Source: Curvibacter microcysteis
Lineage (GTDB): Bacteria > Pseudomonadota > Gammaproteobacteria > Burkholderiales > Burkholderiaceae_C
Length of the DNA: 64,000 nt
Direction: 5' to 3' (one strand)
NCBI RefSeq assembly: GCF_028649435.1
Contig: NZ_JAQSIN010000014.1
Position 1 is the stretch's first letter. Every line of letters starts with the position of its first letter. Below the pieces are notes generated by a model. It saw nothing but the letters and a program-made list of their open reading frames with translations, did not search any database and was not told the origin of the DNA. Both the position numbers and the translations under genes were made by a program. Positions 1 to 9,212 of the stretch are shown here, in pieces.

Positions 1-70
1 CAGGACAGTGAAACGACTCCGCGCCGATGATAGTGCGGGTTCCCGTGTGAAAGTAGGTCATCGTCAGGCT
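1..70 (+). rRNA. rrf: 5S ribosomal RNA, 3' part
   Basis: The first bases match the 3' half of bacterial 5S rRNA: the GAAACG loop region, the CGCCGATGATAGTG helix, then GTAGGTCATCGTCAGGC closing the molecule. The 5' part lies outside the window, so an rrn operon runs in from the left. A strong terminator follows about a dozen bases later, as expected for the end of an rrn operon. The exact 3' end (about 70-72) is approximate. Confidence 0.88.
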
Positions 71-81
71 ATTACAGCCCT

Positions 82-120
82 CAAAACCCCCTCCCTTTAC
101 TGGGCGGGGGTTTTGTCTTT
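82..120 (+). terminator. Rho-independent terminator of the rrn operon
   Basis: AAAACCCCC at 83-91 pairs with GGGGGTTTT at 106-114, with an inner CCC/GGG pairing (93-95 with 102-104) around one mismatch. The right arm ends in four T, with more T at 118-120. It lies just after the 5S rRNA. Confidence 0.88.
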
Positions 121-150
121 GGGGACTCCAAAACCACTACCCCCTCTCTC

Positions 151-178
151 GCCAAACGCCAAACGCCAAACGTCAAAC
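151..178. repeat. Short tandem repeat, four 7-bp units
   Basis: Unit GCCAAAC repeats at 151, 158 and 165, with a fourth copy at 172 changed to GTCAAAC. It lies between the rrn terminator and the terminator of the opposing operon, in non-coding DNA. No function is evident. Confidence 0.8.
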
Positions 179-214
179 GCAGAGCAGAGCAGGCAAGCTC
201 ACCACACCCCACAC

Positions 215-242
215 AAAAAAGACAGCTCCCAAAGGAGCTGTT
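215..242 (-). terminator. Rho-independent terminator of the minus-strand att-like operon
   Basis: ACAGCTCC at 222-229 and GGAGCTGT at 234-241 form a perfect 8-bp stem with a 4-base loop. Read on the minus strand the stem is followed by a T tract (A run 215-220 on the plus strand). It lies about 65 bases past the stop of the secreted-hydrolase gene. Confidence 0.85.
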
Positions 243-306
243 CTTGATGGCACATCACGCTCAGCGGCGTCTCAAGTTACTTCAAACGCATCGAGTCAAG
301 GCATGC

Positions 307-1506
307 TCACCCAAGGCGCAAGGCCTCCGAATACCCCGTGAGCTCCACGTAACCTCGGCCAATGCACACGCCTTCCGCATTGAAAAGTTCACTCAAGCCC
401 TCCCAATAGACATTACCCGTGGAGCTTCGACTGTCGAGCTCTTGATCGGCCAGCATGGCTTTCACGCGAAATTGGCCCAGAGGGCAGTTGAGTTGCCACT
501 CGACGGGGTATTCGGCCTGTGTCCGGGGACTCTTCCAACGTGCCCCGGGCCGCCATTCGGTGCTGCCCTGGGGGGCACTGTGCACTCGACCATCGCTGTC
601 ACGCCATGTGGCGGCGTCCCAGATGGTGGTGCCGTCGCGGCCTCGCATGCGAAAGGCCATCAGGCTGCGGCCATCGAACAGGTTCATGCCCAACCAGTCC
701 CAGCCTTGGGCTTGCGGCGCCATCAATTGGTCGCTCCATTCGTGGTCCAGCCAGGCGCGGCCACGGGGCTGCTGGCTCGGAGGATCCAGGGGAAAGCGCT
801 GACCTTGCAACTGGATTTCGCCTTGCACAGTCATCTGGGTTTCGCTGTAGTAGCGGCTGAATTGGAGCGCGTCGGGTCCCTTCTGCGATAGGCCTTGTTG
901 GCCCTGCAGCAGCAGCGGCTGGGTGCTCTGAAAGTCCAGCAACAGACTGAAATGCTCACTGCTCAGTCTGGCGCGGTAACGAGAGCCGTTGGGCAAGGCG
1001 TCGCGTTGGAGGGTCCAGGGGTGCAAGCCCACATCGGTGTCCTGCTCTGATGCGCGGCTCAGACCCATGCCCAGTCGGGCGCTGCGTTGCTCGTGCCACA
1101 GGCGCTGACCCTGCAGATCCGTCACTGCGGCATGGGCCAAGATCAGTTGCTTGGCTGCGAAGGCCGAGCGCAATCCCTCATTGCCACGCACGCGGGCGCG
1201 GAAAAACGTCAATTGGTAACCAAACAAGCGCCCCCCCGAGCTGGCACTGCCGGTGATGTACCACCATTCAATGGCTTGCTCTGGGTGGCTGCCAAAGTCA
1301 CGCGGAAAGCTCAGCGCGGGTGCGGCAGCCATGGCTGCTGGGCTCCTGGGTTTGGCTTGTGTCAGGGGGCTCGCGCTGGCCAACGCACAACCCAGTCCTG
1401 GGCTGTTCAGCAGCAGGGATTGGCGCAAAAAGGTGCGTCGGTCAGAAAAGGGCATGGGGACTTTCAACTGGGGTTCCAACTGTGCATCGAGGTCGCGGGT
1501 CGTCAA
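307..1506 (-). CDS. Tat-exported lipocalin-like protein of the CrtC/AttH family
   Basis: A 399-residue reading frame of the family annotated as 'predicted secreted hydrolase' or carotenoid 1,2-hydratase-like (AttH). Visible family motifs are EWWY (about residues 80-83) and DHEWS (about 254-258). A twin-arginine motif DRRTFLR (about 22-28) followed by a hydrophobic stretch predicts Tat export to the periplasm. The first possible start is a TTG at 1506, four bases after the permease stop. An ATG at 1455 gives the more usual short n-region before the twin arginine and may be the true start. It is the last gene of an operon with an ABC permease and ATPase, the attEFGH arrangement. The substrate is unknown, and a carotenoid role is unlikely because no crt genes are in view. 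Confidence 0.8.
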   Translation of the reverse strand: MTTRDLDAQLEPQLKVPMPFSDRRTFLRQSLLLNSPGLGCALASASPLTQAKPRSPAAMAAAPALSFPRDFGSHPEQAIEWWYITGSASSGGRLFGYQLTFFRARVRGNEGLRSAFAAKQLILAHAAVTDLQGQRLWHEQRSARLGMGLSRASEQDTDVGLHPWTLQRDALPNGSRYRARLSSEHFSLLLDFQSTQPLLLQGQQGLSQKGPDALQFSRYYSETQMTVQGEIQLQGQRFPLDPPSQQPRGRAWLDHEWSDQLMAPQAQGWDWLGMNLFDGRSLMAFRMRGRDGTTIWDAATWRDSDGRVHSAPQGSTEWRPGARWKSPRTQAEYPVEWQLNCPLGQFRVKAMLADQELDSRSSTGNVYWEGLSELFNAEGVCIGRGYVELTGYSEALRLG

Positions 1507-1510
1507 GCGC

Positions 1511-4066
1511 TCACCAGTCTTCGCGCACCGCCATCACAGCATCTTGACCTACCGCTGCGCGACCACTGAAGCACGCCGTCAGGGTGCCTGCCGCGACGGT
1601 GGCCGCACACAAGCCGATCAGACGGGCCCAGGGCAGGTGGAGTTCCATGCTCCAGTGAAAGCTTTGGGGGTTCACCACCTTCACCAGCAACAGAGACACC
1701 GCCAGACCCAGCAGCAGGCCAGCCAACGCGCCAACCCCTGTCCAGACCAAGCCTTCACCCGCCACCACGCAGAGGATCTGACGTCGCGTCAATCCCAGGT
1801 GGGCCAGCAGACCAAACTCCTTGCGCCGTGACAGCACCTGGGCGCTGAAATTCGCGGCCACGCCAAACAGGCCAATGCCAATGGCCACCGCTTGCAGCCA
1901 GTAAGTGACGGCAAAGCTGCGGTCAAAAATGCGCAGTGAATTGCGTCTGATGTCGGCAGATGAACTGATTTCGAACTGCCCTGCGGCCTGTGCATTCAAG
2001 GCCTTGACCACCCCGGCCTCATGCTCTGGCGCCTCCAGCCAAAGGCCCAGGTCGTTGAACAAATGATCGCCGCTGAGGGCCTGGTAATCGGGCAGCCCCA
2101 TCACCACGCTGCCAAACTGACGGGCGTAGTCACGCCAGACACCCGCGACAAAAAAGCGGGGGGTGGGGGCTGACGACGCCGGCTGTGACGGAAAGGCCGT
2201 GGCGAGTGCATCCCAGGTTTGCCCCAGTTGGACAGGGTACAAATCCAGCACCGCCTCGCTCACATACACGCCGATTTGTCCCGCTGGCACAGGCAAGGTC
2301 GGGCCCAATAAGGGCAGGTTGCCGGCTTGGGGTTCCAGGCTGCGGGCGATGAGGGTCAGGCTCGGCTGGTCGGAAGACAAGAGCAAGGGCCTCAGCCGCA
2401 GTCCGCTGACTTCGGTGACATGGGGCAGGGCTGCGATGCGCTCCACCTGGGCCTGGCTGAGGGTGGCCACATCGCTGGCCTGGGCCCCGCCATTGGCGCG
2501 CAGGTACAGCGGAGCGGGTAGCACCTGGTCCAGCCACTCAATCACCGAGCCACGAAAGCTGCTCACCATCACCGTCAGGGCCACCGCCAGGCTCAGGCTG
2601 GCCACGACCCCGCTGATGGCGGAGGCCGCGCTGCCGTTGACGCGTCGCGCCCGCTCCACGGCCAACAAGGGCAACAAATGGCGCTCCAGGCGCCTGGCCA
2701 GGGGGGCGTAGGTCCAGCCCATCAGTTCGGGCAGCAGCACAATGCCCCCCAGCAACAGCAAGGCCACAGCGAAATAAGCACCCAGTGGGATGCCTTGCCA
2801 GGGCGGCAGCAGGGCCAGCAGGCCGGCCATGGCCATCAAGCCCAATCCCGCGCCGCCGCGTCGCGTCCTGGTACTGACTTGCCCCAGGCCTTTGAGGGCC
2901 TGGGCTGGGGCCTGCGCCGCAGCCGATCGGGCTGGCCACCAGCCCCCCAGCAGCGCGGCTGCCACGCCCAAGCCACCATAGAGGGCGGCGGCCACGGGGC
3001 TCCACTGCAGCGGCGGTGAGGCGCCGGCAAAGTAGCCCCCGCCCAGATCGCCACCCAGCAGTTGCAAGGCCAGTGCGGCCAGCCCCGTGCCCAGGGCCAA
3101 GCCCAGCGCACTGCCCAACAGGCCCAGCAGCAGCGATTCGGCCAGGACCAGGTGTGCGCCTTCCTGCGGGCGCAAACCCAGCACACCCAGCAGCGCAAAC
3201 TGACGGGTGCGGCGCGCCACGCTCAAGGACAGCACGGAGAACACCAGGAAGCCGCCCGTGAACAAGGCCACCAAGGCCAGCACGGTGAGGTTGACCCGGT
3301 AGGCCCGCGACAGCTGGTTGACCCGCTGCGCCGCATCGTCTGGCTCGCTGGCCAGCACCTGGGCGGGCAGGGCCAAGCTTTGCAGGTAGCGCTGGCGGTC
3401 GACGCCTGGGGCCAGGCGCACATCCAGGCGGCTCAGCTGACCCACAGCGTCGAACAGGTCTTGTCCGGCGCCAATGTCCATCACGGCCAGGGGGGGGCCC
3501 GAGGCCATGACGCGGCCGGCGCGCTGCAAGTCGGCCTCACCGCCAGGGGTTTTCAGGCGCACGCGGCGCGTGTCGCCGACCAGGGCCTGGGCCGAAGCAT
3601 TCAAGAACACCTGCCCGGCCTGCAAGCCCGCCATCCGGTCCACGCGTGGGTCGGTCAGCGGCAGCAGCTCGGGGGACAGCTGACCCAGGCGAAGGGCATC
3701 CACGGCGATGACGCGCAACGCGACTGGGGGCAGATCCGCCCGCAACAACAAGGTATTGATTTCCAGCAGCGGGGCCACCTCCGCGCTGCCATCGTGTAGC
3801 GCGACCTGGGTGTAGAGCGGCTCATCCAGCCGACCCTGGCGAGCGCGCAGGATCAGGTCGGCCTGCCCGCTGACCGAGCGCGCCGCCTGCGCGAATTCGT
3901 CCAGTGCGGAGGCGTTGATCAGGTGCACCGAAAAGGCCAGCGCCACGCCCAACATCACCGCTGCGATGGCGGCGGCAGAGCGCCAGGGGTGGTGGCGCAG
4001 CTCCTGCCAAGAGAAGGTGCGGATCAAACCCCACAGAGGCGATGAGCGAAAGGCTTGAAATGGCAT
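1511..4066 (-). CDS. ABC transporter permease, FtsX/MacB-like (AttFG-type)
   Basis: A large 851-residue integral membrane protein. It has one N-terminal membrane segment (about 27-50), a long periplasmic region, a cluster of membrane helices near 260-400, further helices near 410-450, and a final FtsX-type bundle near 730-850. This duplicated-permease layout matches the predicted transporters of the lysophospholipase/YbbP and AttF-AttG type, which move lipids or lipoproteins rather than small solutes. It lies 47 bases after the ATPase gene and four bases before the secreted AttH-like gene. The three probably work as one export or maturation unit. The substrate is not shown by the sequence. 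Confidence 0.85.
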   Translation of the reverse strand: MPFQAFRSSPLWGLIRTFSWQELRHHPWRSAAAIAAVMLGVALAFSVHLINASALDEFAQAARSVSGQADLILRARQGRLDEPLYTQVALHDGSAEVAPLLEINTLLLRADLPPVALRVIAVDALRLGQLSPELLPLTDPRVDRMAGLQAGQVFLNASAQALVGDTRRVRLKTPGGEADLQRAGRVMASGPPLAVMDIGAGQDLFDAVGQLSRLDVRLAPGVDRQRYLQSLALPAQVLASEPDDAAQRVNQLSRAYRVNLTVLALVALFTGGFLVFSVLSLSVARRTRQFALLGVLGLRPQEGAHLVLAESLLLGLLGSALGLALGTGLAALALQLLGGDLGGGYFAGASPPLQWSPVAAALYGGLGVAAALLGGWWPARSAAAQAPAQALKGLGQVSTRTRRGGAGLGLMAMAGLLALLPPWQGIPLGAYFAVALLLLGGIVLLPELMGWTYAPLARRLERHLLPLLAVERARRVNGSAASAISGVVASLSLAVALTVMVSSFRGSVIEWLDQVLPAPLYLRANGGAQASDVATLSQAQVERIAALPHVTEVSGLRLRPLLLSSDQPSLTLIARSLEPQAGNLPLLGPTLPVPAGQIGVYVSEAVLDLYPVQLGQTWDALATAFPSQPASSAPTPRFFVAGVWRDYARQFGSVVMGLPDYQALSGDHLFNDLGLWLEAPEHEAGVVKALNAQAAGQFEISSSADIRRNSLRIFDRSFAVTYWLQAVAIGIGLFGVAANFSAQVLSRRKEFGLLAHLGLTRRQILCVVAGEGLVWTGVGALAGLLLGLAVSLLLVKVVNPQSFHWSMELHLPWARLIGLCAATVAAGTLTACFSGRAAVGQDAVMAVREDW

Positions 4067-4113
4067 GAAGGGCGTCTTGTGCAGCAGGGCCGAGCAGCCC
4101 GGGCGGGTGGTGC

Positions 4114-4836
4114 TCAGGGGCGGTCTTCGATGCCAGTGGCACGCAGGCGCAGCACCCGGTCCGCGCGGGCGGCCGCCGTTTCGGAGTGGGTGACCAGCAC
4201 CAGGGCCGCGCCTTGTTCCCGGCTTTGGGTCTGCAGCACATCGAGGATGCGCTGCGCCGTGTCCGGGTCCAGGTTGCCCGTGGGTTCATCGGCCAGCAGC
4301 AGGCCAGGCCGGTGCACCAGGGCGCGGGCCATGGCCACACGCTGCAATTGTCCGCCGCTGAGCTGCTGCGGCAGGCGGCTCCCCAGGCCACCCAGGCCCA
4401 CGGTGTCCAGCAGGCTTTGCACGCGGGCTTGGGCGTCTGGCCCATGCTGGCCCAGCAGCATCAGCGGCAGGGCCACGTTCTGGGCCACGTCCAAGTGGGG
4501 CAGGACATGGAAGGCCTGGAACACAAAACCCACCTGGGCGCGGCGCCACAGGGCCCGTGCGTTGTCGTCCATGCTGGCCAGGTCCGTGCCGTGCACCAGG
4601 ATGCGGCCCTGGTCCCAATGGTCCAGCCCGGCCAAGCAGTTCAGCAAGGTGGATTTGCCGACGCCGGAATCGCCCACGATGGCCACAAACTCGCCCGGCG
4701 CCACCTGAAAACTGACGTTCTGAAACACCGGCACCGTGCCGTAGTGCTTGCCCACGGCCATCAGCTCGACCGCTGCGGGGCGCTGCCCCGTGGCGGCCCT
4801 GGGCGCTTTTTGTGCAGTTTCTGTCGAGGCCGTCAT
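4114..4836 (-). CDS. ABC transporter ATP-binding protein, LolD/YbbA-like
   Basis: A 240-residue nucleotide-binding subunit with a complete set of motifs: Walker A GDSGVGKS (55-62), signature LSGGQLQRVAMARAL (near 158), and Walker B LLLADEP followed by TGNLD. These are typical of the MacB/LolD/YbbA class that pairs with FtsX-fold permeases. Its start codon overlaps the miaA stop by four bases, so it is probably translated with miaA. It would energise the permease encoded just downstream. Confidence 0.92.
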   Translation of the reverse strand: MTASTETAQKAPRAATGQRPAAVELMAVGKHYGTVPVFQNVSFQVAPGEFVAIVGDSGVGKSTLLNCLAGLDHWDQGRILVHGTDLASMDDNARALWRRAQVGFVFQAFHVLPHLDVAQNVALPLMLLGQHGPDAQARVQSLLDTVGLGGLGSRLPQQLSGGQLQRVAMARALVHRPGLLLADEPTGNLDPDTAQRILDVLQTQSREQGAALVLVTHSETAAARADRVLRLRATGIEDRP

Positions 4837-5807
4837 GGTGGCGGGGCCGGTTGAGAGGTCAGCACCTGTTCGGCCGCTTGCAAGACCTGTTGCAAGGCAT
4901 CGGGCGCGTCGGCCGCCACAATCTGGCGACTCGGCATGCTGCGCAGCCAGGTGAGTTGGCGTTTGGCCAGTTGGCGGGTGGCAAAAATGCCGCGTTCGCG
5001 CAGCTCGGCCAAGGGAAGGGTGCCATCCAACGCCTCCCAGGCCTGGCGGTAGCCCACACAGCGCATGGAGGGCAGGTCGGGGTTCAGGTCGCCGCGCTCG
5101 CGCAGTTGCCGTACCTCATCGACCAGGCCTTGGCTCAGCATCTCATCAAAGCGGCGCGCGATGCGCTCGTGCAGCCAGGTACGGTCGTGCGGCTCCAGCG
5201 TCAGCAGCACCAGGGGCAGTCCGGGTGTGGCGCGGCCGGCTCGTCCCGCATGGAAGTGGCTCAGGGTCTGGCCGGTGGCGCGGAAGACCTCCAAGGCGCG
5301 TTGAATGCGTTGCGCATCGTTGGGCGCCAGGCGGGCGGCGGTCTCGGGGTCCACCTGGGCCAGTTCAGCGTGCAAAGCGGGCCAACCGCGCTCGGCCGCC
5401 TCCGCCTCCAGAGCGGCGCGCAGGGCGGGCTGGGCCGCGGGCATGGGGTCCAGGCCGTCCATCAAGGCTTTGAAGTACAGCATGGTGCCGCCCACCAGCA
5501 CCGGCTGGGCACCACGCGCTCGAATGTCGGGCAGCAGGCGGAGCACGTCCTGCACGAACTCGGCGGCGCTGTAGGCCTGCAAGGGGTCGCGGATGTCGAT
5601 CAGGTGGTGAGGCACCTGGGCCAGCTCGGCCGCCGTCGGCTTGGCCGTGCCCACGTCCATGCCGCGGTAAACCAGGGCCGAGTCGACGCTGATGATTTCA
5701 ATGCGGTGGCGCTGGGCCAAGGCCAGGGCGGCGGCCGTTTTGCCCGAGGCGGTGGGGCCGGCCAGGGCCAGACAAGGGGGGATCGGGGCCTGCACGTTGT
5801 CAAGCAT
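4833..5807 (-). CDS. miaA: tRNA dimethylallyltransferase MiaA
   Basis: MiaA transfers a dimethylallyl group from DMAPP to N6 of A37 in tRNAs that read UNN codons, the first step to ms2i6A. The 324-residue protein has the N-terminal P-loop GPTASGKT (17-24), the DSALVYRGMDVGTAKP segment and the IDIRDP motif, all diagnostic. Length is normal for the family. It overlaps the upstream MFS gene by eight bases and the downstream ABC ATPase by four, so it lies in the middle of a compact operon. In many proteobacteria miaA follows mutL. Here mutL lies about 3.4 kb away in a separate unit. Confidence 0.97.
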   Translation of the reverse strand: MLDNVQAPIPPCLALAGPTASGKTAAALALAQRHRIEIISVDSALVYRGMDVGTAKPTAAELAQVPHHLIDIRDPLQAYSAAEFVQDVLRLLPDIRARGAQPVLVGGTMLYFKALMDGLDPMPAAQPALRAALEAEAAERGWPALHAELAQVDPETAARLAPNDAQRIQRALEVFRATGQTLSHFHAGRAGRATPGLPLVLLTLEPHDRTWLHERIARRFDEMLSQGLVDEVRQLRERGDLNPDLPSMRCVGYRQAWEALDGTLPLAELRERGIFATRQLAKRQLTWLRSMPSRQIVAADAPDALQQVLQAAEQVLTSQPAPPP

Positions 5808-7041
5808 GGGCGGGCTCCCCGTGGCGTTGCACCAGGGTCCAGGCAGTCAGGGCGATGCAGGCGCTCCAGAACCAGATGCCCAGGGTCAGCGGGAACACCG
5901 TACCGTCCAGGTGTTGTCCCAGCCAGGCGCCCATGCCAAAGGCGATCAGCATCATGCCAAAGCCATTCAGGGCGGAGGCGGCGCCGGCGGCGTGCGGGAA
6001 GGGGCCCACGGCTCCGCTTTGGCCGCAGGGCTGGTGCACGCCGTGGGCCAGCATGAACAGGTAGTAGGGCAGCATGATGGCCCAGCCGTTGTGCCAGCCC
6101 AGCAAGGACAAGCCCCCCATCAAGCTGCCGCCCAGCAGGGTCAGCCCGCCTGCCAGGGCCACGCTGCGCCGCACACCGTAGCGCGGCAGCATCCAGCGGC
6201 AGATGAAGGTGCCGACAAAATAGGCAAACGACATCGAGCACATGATCAGTCCGTAGGCCGTCTTGCCCAGGCCCAGTACCTGAATGAACACAAAGGACGA
6301 GGACGCCAAAAAGGTGAACAAACCGCCGTACGAGGCGGCCGTCAACACCGAGAAGGCCACAAAAGTCGGGTGGCGCAGGATCTGCCCCCAGGTGCGCCAC
6401 AGGGTGGCGGGTTGCAGGGCGCGCGGATTGCGCTGCTTCAGGCTTTCTTCGAAGCGCAGGGCCAGCAGACCCAGGGTCAGTGCGCCGAACACGGCCAGGG
6501 CCAGCATGGCGGCGCGCCAGCCCAGCTGGTTGGACAGCAAGCCCCCCAGGGGGGCGCTCAAACAGGCGAACACGCCCAGTCCAGACAAACCTTTGGACAT
6601 CACACGGGCCCCTTCGGCCGGTGCATACAGGTCCCGCACGATGGCACGTGCACCCATCACCCCAGCCCCCATGGCCGCGCCCTGCACGCAACGCCAGAAA
6701 ATCAGCGCCTCCATGGACTGCGTCATTGCGCAGCCGATCGCCGACACCGTGTAGGCCACCATGCCCGCTAGCAGCACAGGACGACGGCCCCACCGGTCAG
6801 ACAGCGGTCCCCAGACCAGTTGCGAGCAACCAAAGGCCAACAGCAAGGCGCTGAGGGTCAGTTGGGCCTGGGTCATGCTGGCACCAAAGCCCTCTTTCAT
6901 GGCGGGCAAGGCGGGCAGGTAGAGGTCGGTGGTGACCGGTTGCAGACCCAGCAGCAGGGACAGCACCAGCACCACCAGGCCAGGGGACATCAGCGTGGCA
7001 GGGGCCAGGGAAGTCGAGGAGGCAGAAGAGGAAACAGACAT
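5800..7041 (-). CDS. Bcr/CflA-type multidrug efflux MFS transporter
   Basis: From the ATG at 7041 this gives 413 residues, the usual size for the Bcr/CflA drug:proton antiporters. The frame extends upstream to a GTG at 7101, but those extra residues are polar and unlike the family. The sequence shows about 12 membrane helices. The motif-A loop GPLSDRWGRRPVLL lies between helices 2 and 3, and TTDLYLPALP follows helix 1, a Bcr/CflA hallmark. The 3' end overlaps miaA by eight bases. It is the first gene of the miaA-ABC operon. The drug or metabolite exported cannot be deduced. Confidence 0.88.
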   Translation of the reverse strand: MSVSSSASSTSLAPATLMSPGLVVLVLSLLLGLQPVTTDLYLPALPAMKEGFGASMTQAQLTLSALLLAFGCSQLVWGPLSDRWGRRPVLLAGMVAYTVSAIGCAMTQSMEALIFWRCVQGAAMGAGVMGARAIVRDLYAPAEGARVMSKGLSGLGVFACLSAPLGGLLSNQLGWRAAMLALAVFGALTLGLLALRFEESLKQRNPRALQPATLWRTWGQILRHPTFVAFSVLTAASYGGLFTFLASSSFVFIQVLGLGKTAYGLIMCSMSFAYFVGTFICRWMLPRYGVRRSVALAGGLTLLGGSLMGGLSLLGWHNGWAIMLPYYLFMLAHGVHQPCGQSGAVGPFPHAAGAASALNGFGMMLIAFGMGAWLGQHLDGTVFPLTLGIWFWSACIALTAWTLVQRHGEPAHA

Positions 7042-7219
7042 CCAATCGAGGGTATCAGAAAGCCGCTGATCCGGACTTGTGCGAGCAGGGGTGGCGTCCA
7101 CGGCAAACCTGTCACTTAGGCGATGCCGGCACGGCCCGCACCCCCCTTAACCTTGCCGGGGCGAACTCAGGCCGCGCCCTGTGTGCGCTCAGTCCGTTCA
7201 ACCCGCACAGGAGACGCCC

Positions 7220-8584
7220 ATGACCTCTTTTCTTGTCCGCCCCCAGACGTTGTTGGCCAGGTCCCAAGGGCCCTGGCGCCGCGGGCTCAGTCGCCTCGCA
7301 GCGGCTTTGGGCCTGCTGCTGTCGGCGGGGGCGGCCCCGGTCATGGCCCAAACGCCGGCGCCCACATTGCCACCGCCCGACAGCGTGCATTTGGACCGCT
7401 TGGCCTACATGAGCACCTTTCCACCCGAGGGCGCTCAGCGGGTGGACCAGAGCAATGCCTACAAATACCCCCAGTTGCGCTGGGTGGTGCAGCACCTGCG
7501 CGAACTGCAACCCACACGCAACATCCGCCGCGGGGGCGCCTCGGCCTCAGCCCTGCCAGCCGATCCCAAGCCGCTGGGCGCACTGCAGTTCGAGGATGCC
7601 AAAGGCCAGAAAATCAGCCTGGAGGCGTGGGCGCAAAGCACCTACACCGATGCTTTGCTGGTCTTGCACCGAGGTCGGGTGGTCTACGAGCGCTACGACA
7701 ACCAGATGCAGCCCAGCTCGCCGCACCTGCTGTTTTCGGTCACCAAGTCCTTCACGGGCCTGATGGCCGCGCAACTGGCGCACGAAGGCCGGCTGGACCC
7801 GCAGGCCCTGGTCACCCGCTATGTTCCCGAACTCGCGGGTTCCGCCTGGGGTGACATGAAGGTGCGTGAGGTCATGGACATGACCGGCGCCGTGCGCTTC
7901 CGTGAAAACTACACCGACCCGAGCAGCGAAATTTTTGGCTATGCCTGGGCCAGTGGCTTGTTGCCACGCCCGGCGGGCTACCAGGGGGCCGGCAATGTGT
8001 ACGACTTTCTCAAGACCTTGCCCAAGGATGGCGAACATGGCCAGGCCTTCACCTACCGCACGGTGCACTCCGAGGTGCTGGGCTGGATCGTCTCGCGTGT
8101 CACCGGCCAGCACTGGGCCGACCTCATGAGTCAGCAGCTCTGGCAAAAAATGGGCATGGAAGAGGATGCCTATGTGATGGTCGACAGTGTGGGCACGCCT
8201 TTGCAGGGCGCAGGCCTCAATGCCACGGCACGGGACCTGGCGCGGGTGGGCGAGATGCTGCGCCTGGGCGGGCGCTTCAACGGCCAAAAAATCTTTGACG
8301 CCGCCGTCATCGAGGACACGGCCCGCGGCGGTGACCGCGAACGCTTCAAGGCGGGAGGCCTGCAGGCGGCCCGGCCGGGCTACAGCTACCGCAACCAGTG
8401 GTGGGTGCTGCACAACGCGGACGGCGCCTACGAGGCCGCCGGTGTGCACGGGCAGTTCATCCACATCAATCCGGCCGCGCAGATGGTGGTGATCAAGTTG
8501 TCCTCCCACCCGGTGGCGGGCGCGGCCTTCACCCACGCCACCACGCTCAAGGCCTGGGCCGCCCTGGCCCAAGCCCTGCGCTGA
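7220..8584 (+). CDS. Serine hydrolase of the beta-lactamase (class C-like) family
   Basis: Start at 7220 is set by a good AGGAG site. The ORF can be extended upstream but without support. The 454-residue product has a Sec signal peptide ending near AQA. The catalytic SxxK is Ser173-Val-Thr-Lys176, a second motif is Tyr279-Arg-Thr, and a His410-Gly-Gln412 box stands where penicillin-binding enzymes have KTG. This pattern matches periplasmic serine hydrolases and 6-aminohexanoate-dimer-hydrolase-like esterases rather than true AmpC. It is likely a periplasmic esterase, amidase or peptidase of unknown substrate. It stands alone, divergent from the MFS-miaA operon. Confidence 0.85.
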   Translation: MTSFLVRPQTLLARSQGPWRRGLSRLAAALGLLLSAGAAPVMAQTPAPTLPPPDSVHLDRLAYMSTFPPEGAQRVDQSNAYKYPQLRWVVQHLRELQPTRNIRRGGASASALPADPKPLGALQFEDAKGQKISLEAWAQSTYTDALLVLHRGRVVYERYDNQMQPSSPHLLFSVTKSFTGLMAAQLAHEGRLDPQALVTRYVPELAGSAWGDMKVREVMDMTGAVRFRENYTDPSSEIFGYAWASGLLPRPAGYQGAGNVYDFLKTLPKDGEHGQAFTYRTVHSEVLGWIVSRVTGQHWADLMSQQLWQKMGMEEDAYVMVDSVGTPLQGAGLNATARDLARVGEMLRLGGRFNGQKIFDAAVIEDTARGGDRERFKAGGLQAARPGYSYRNQWWVLHNADGAYEAAGVHGQFIHINPAAQMVVIKLSSHPVAGAAFTHATTLKAWAALAQALR

Positions 8585-8795
8585 CATCGAGCGCCACCGG
8601 ACGCCACACAGCCCAAAGACCCCGCAGCAGCGTCTTGGGGCCCGACCCGGGCACAATGCCGGCGCGCCCCACCTTGGGGGTGTGATCAGGGATGGATGTC
8701 CGAAAGGGATGTGCGGTGGTGAGTGTGTTGGAGAGGGCCCACGCAGGCCCATGGCGAGGTCTTGACGGCCAGGGGATGCCAAAGTCGGAGGGCCT

Positions 8796-9125
8796 ATGCC
8801 CTTCATCGTGACCGAGGCCTGCATCCAGTGCCGTTACACCGACTGCGTCGAAGTCTGTCCCATGGACTGCTTTGTGGCCGGCCCCAACTTCCTGGTGATT
8901 GACCCAGAGGGCTGCATTGACTGCTCGGTCTGCGTGCCCCAGTGCCCGGTGCAGGCCATCGTCAATGCCGCTGAAGTGCCGCCAGATCAGGCCGACTATG
9001 TCGCCTTGAATGCTCAACTCGCCAAGGCACCCGGCTGGCAGCCCATTCGGCGCCATGAAGCCCCGATGGCCGAGCATGCCCATTGGGCTCAGGTGCGTGC
9101 CAAGCGGCATTTGCTGCTGGTGTGA
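8796..9125 (+). CDS. fdxA: 7Fe ferredoxin FdxA
   Basis: A 109-residue soluble ferredoxin with two iron-sulfur clusters. Cys9, Cys17 and Cys50 fit the [3Fe-4S] site, and Cys21, Cys40, Cys43 and Cys46 the [4Fe-4S] site, as in Azotobacter ferredoxin I. Length is the standard 107-110. A GGAGG-like ribosome site lies before the ATG. It converges on mutL with 87 bases between. The redox partner is not indicated by the neighbours. Confidence 0.95.
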   Translation: MPFIVTEACIQCRYTDCVEVCPMDCFVAGPNFLVIDPEGCIDCSVCVPQCPVQAIVNAAEVPPDQADYVALNAQLAKAPGWQPIRRHEAPMAEHAHWAQVRAKRHLLLV

Positions 9126-9212
9126 GCGCCTGGGCGGCCTGCGATGCCGGCGGGCTGAACCCGGGCCCGTCGGTGCGGGTGCGAGGTCGGCACCGATCTC
9201 CGGTGGCTCGCC

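Noticed and set aside
8612..8641. Imperfect hairpin after the serine hydrolase gene as a terminator
   Set aside because: The stem has a bulge and a long loop and no T tract on the plus strand.
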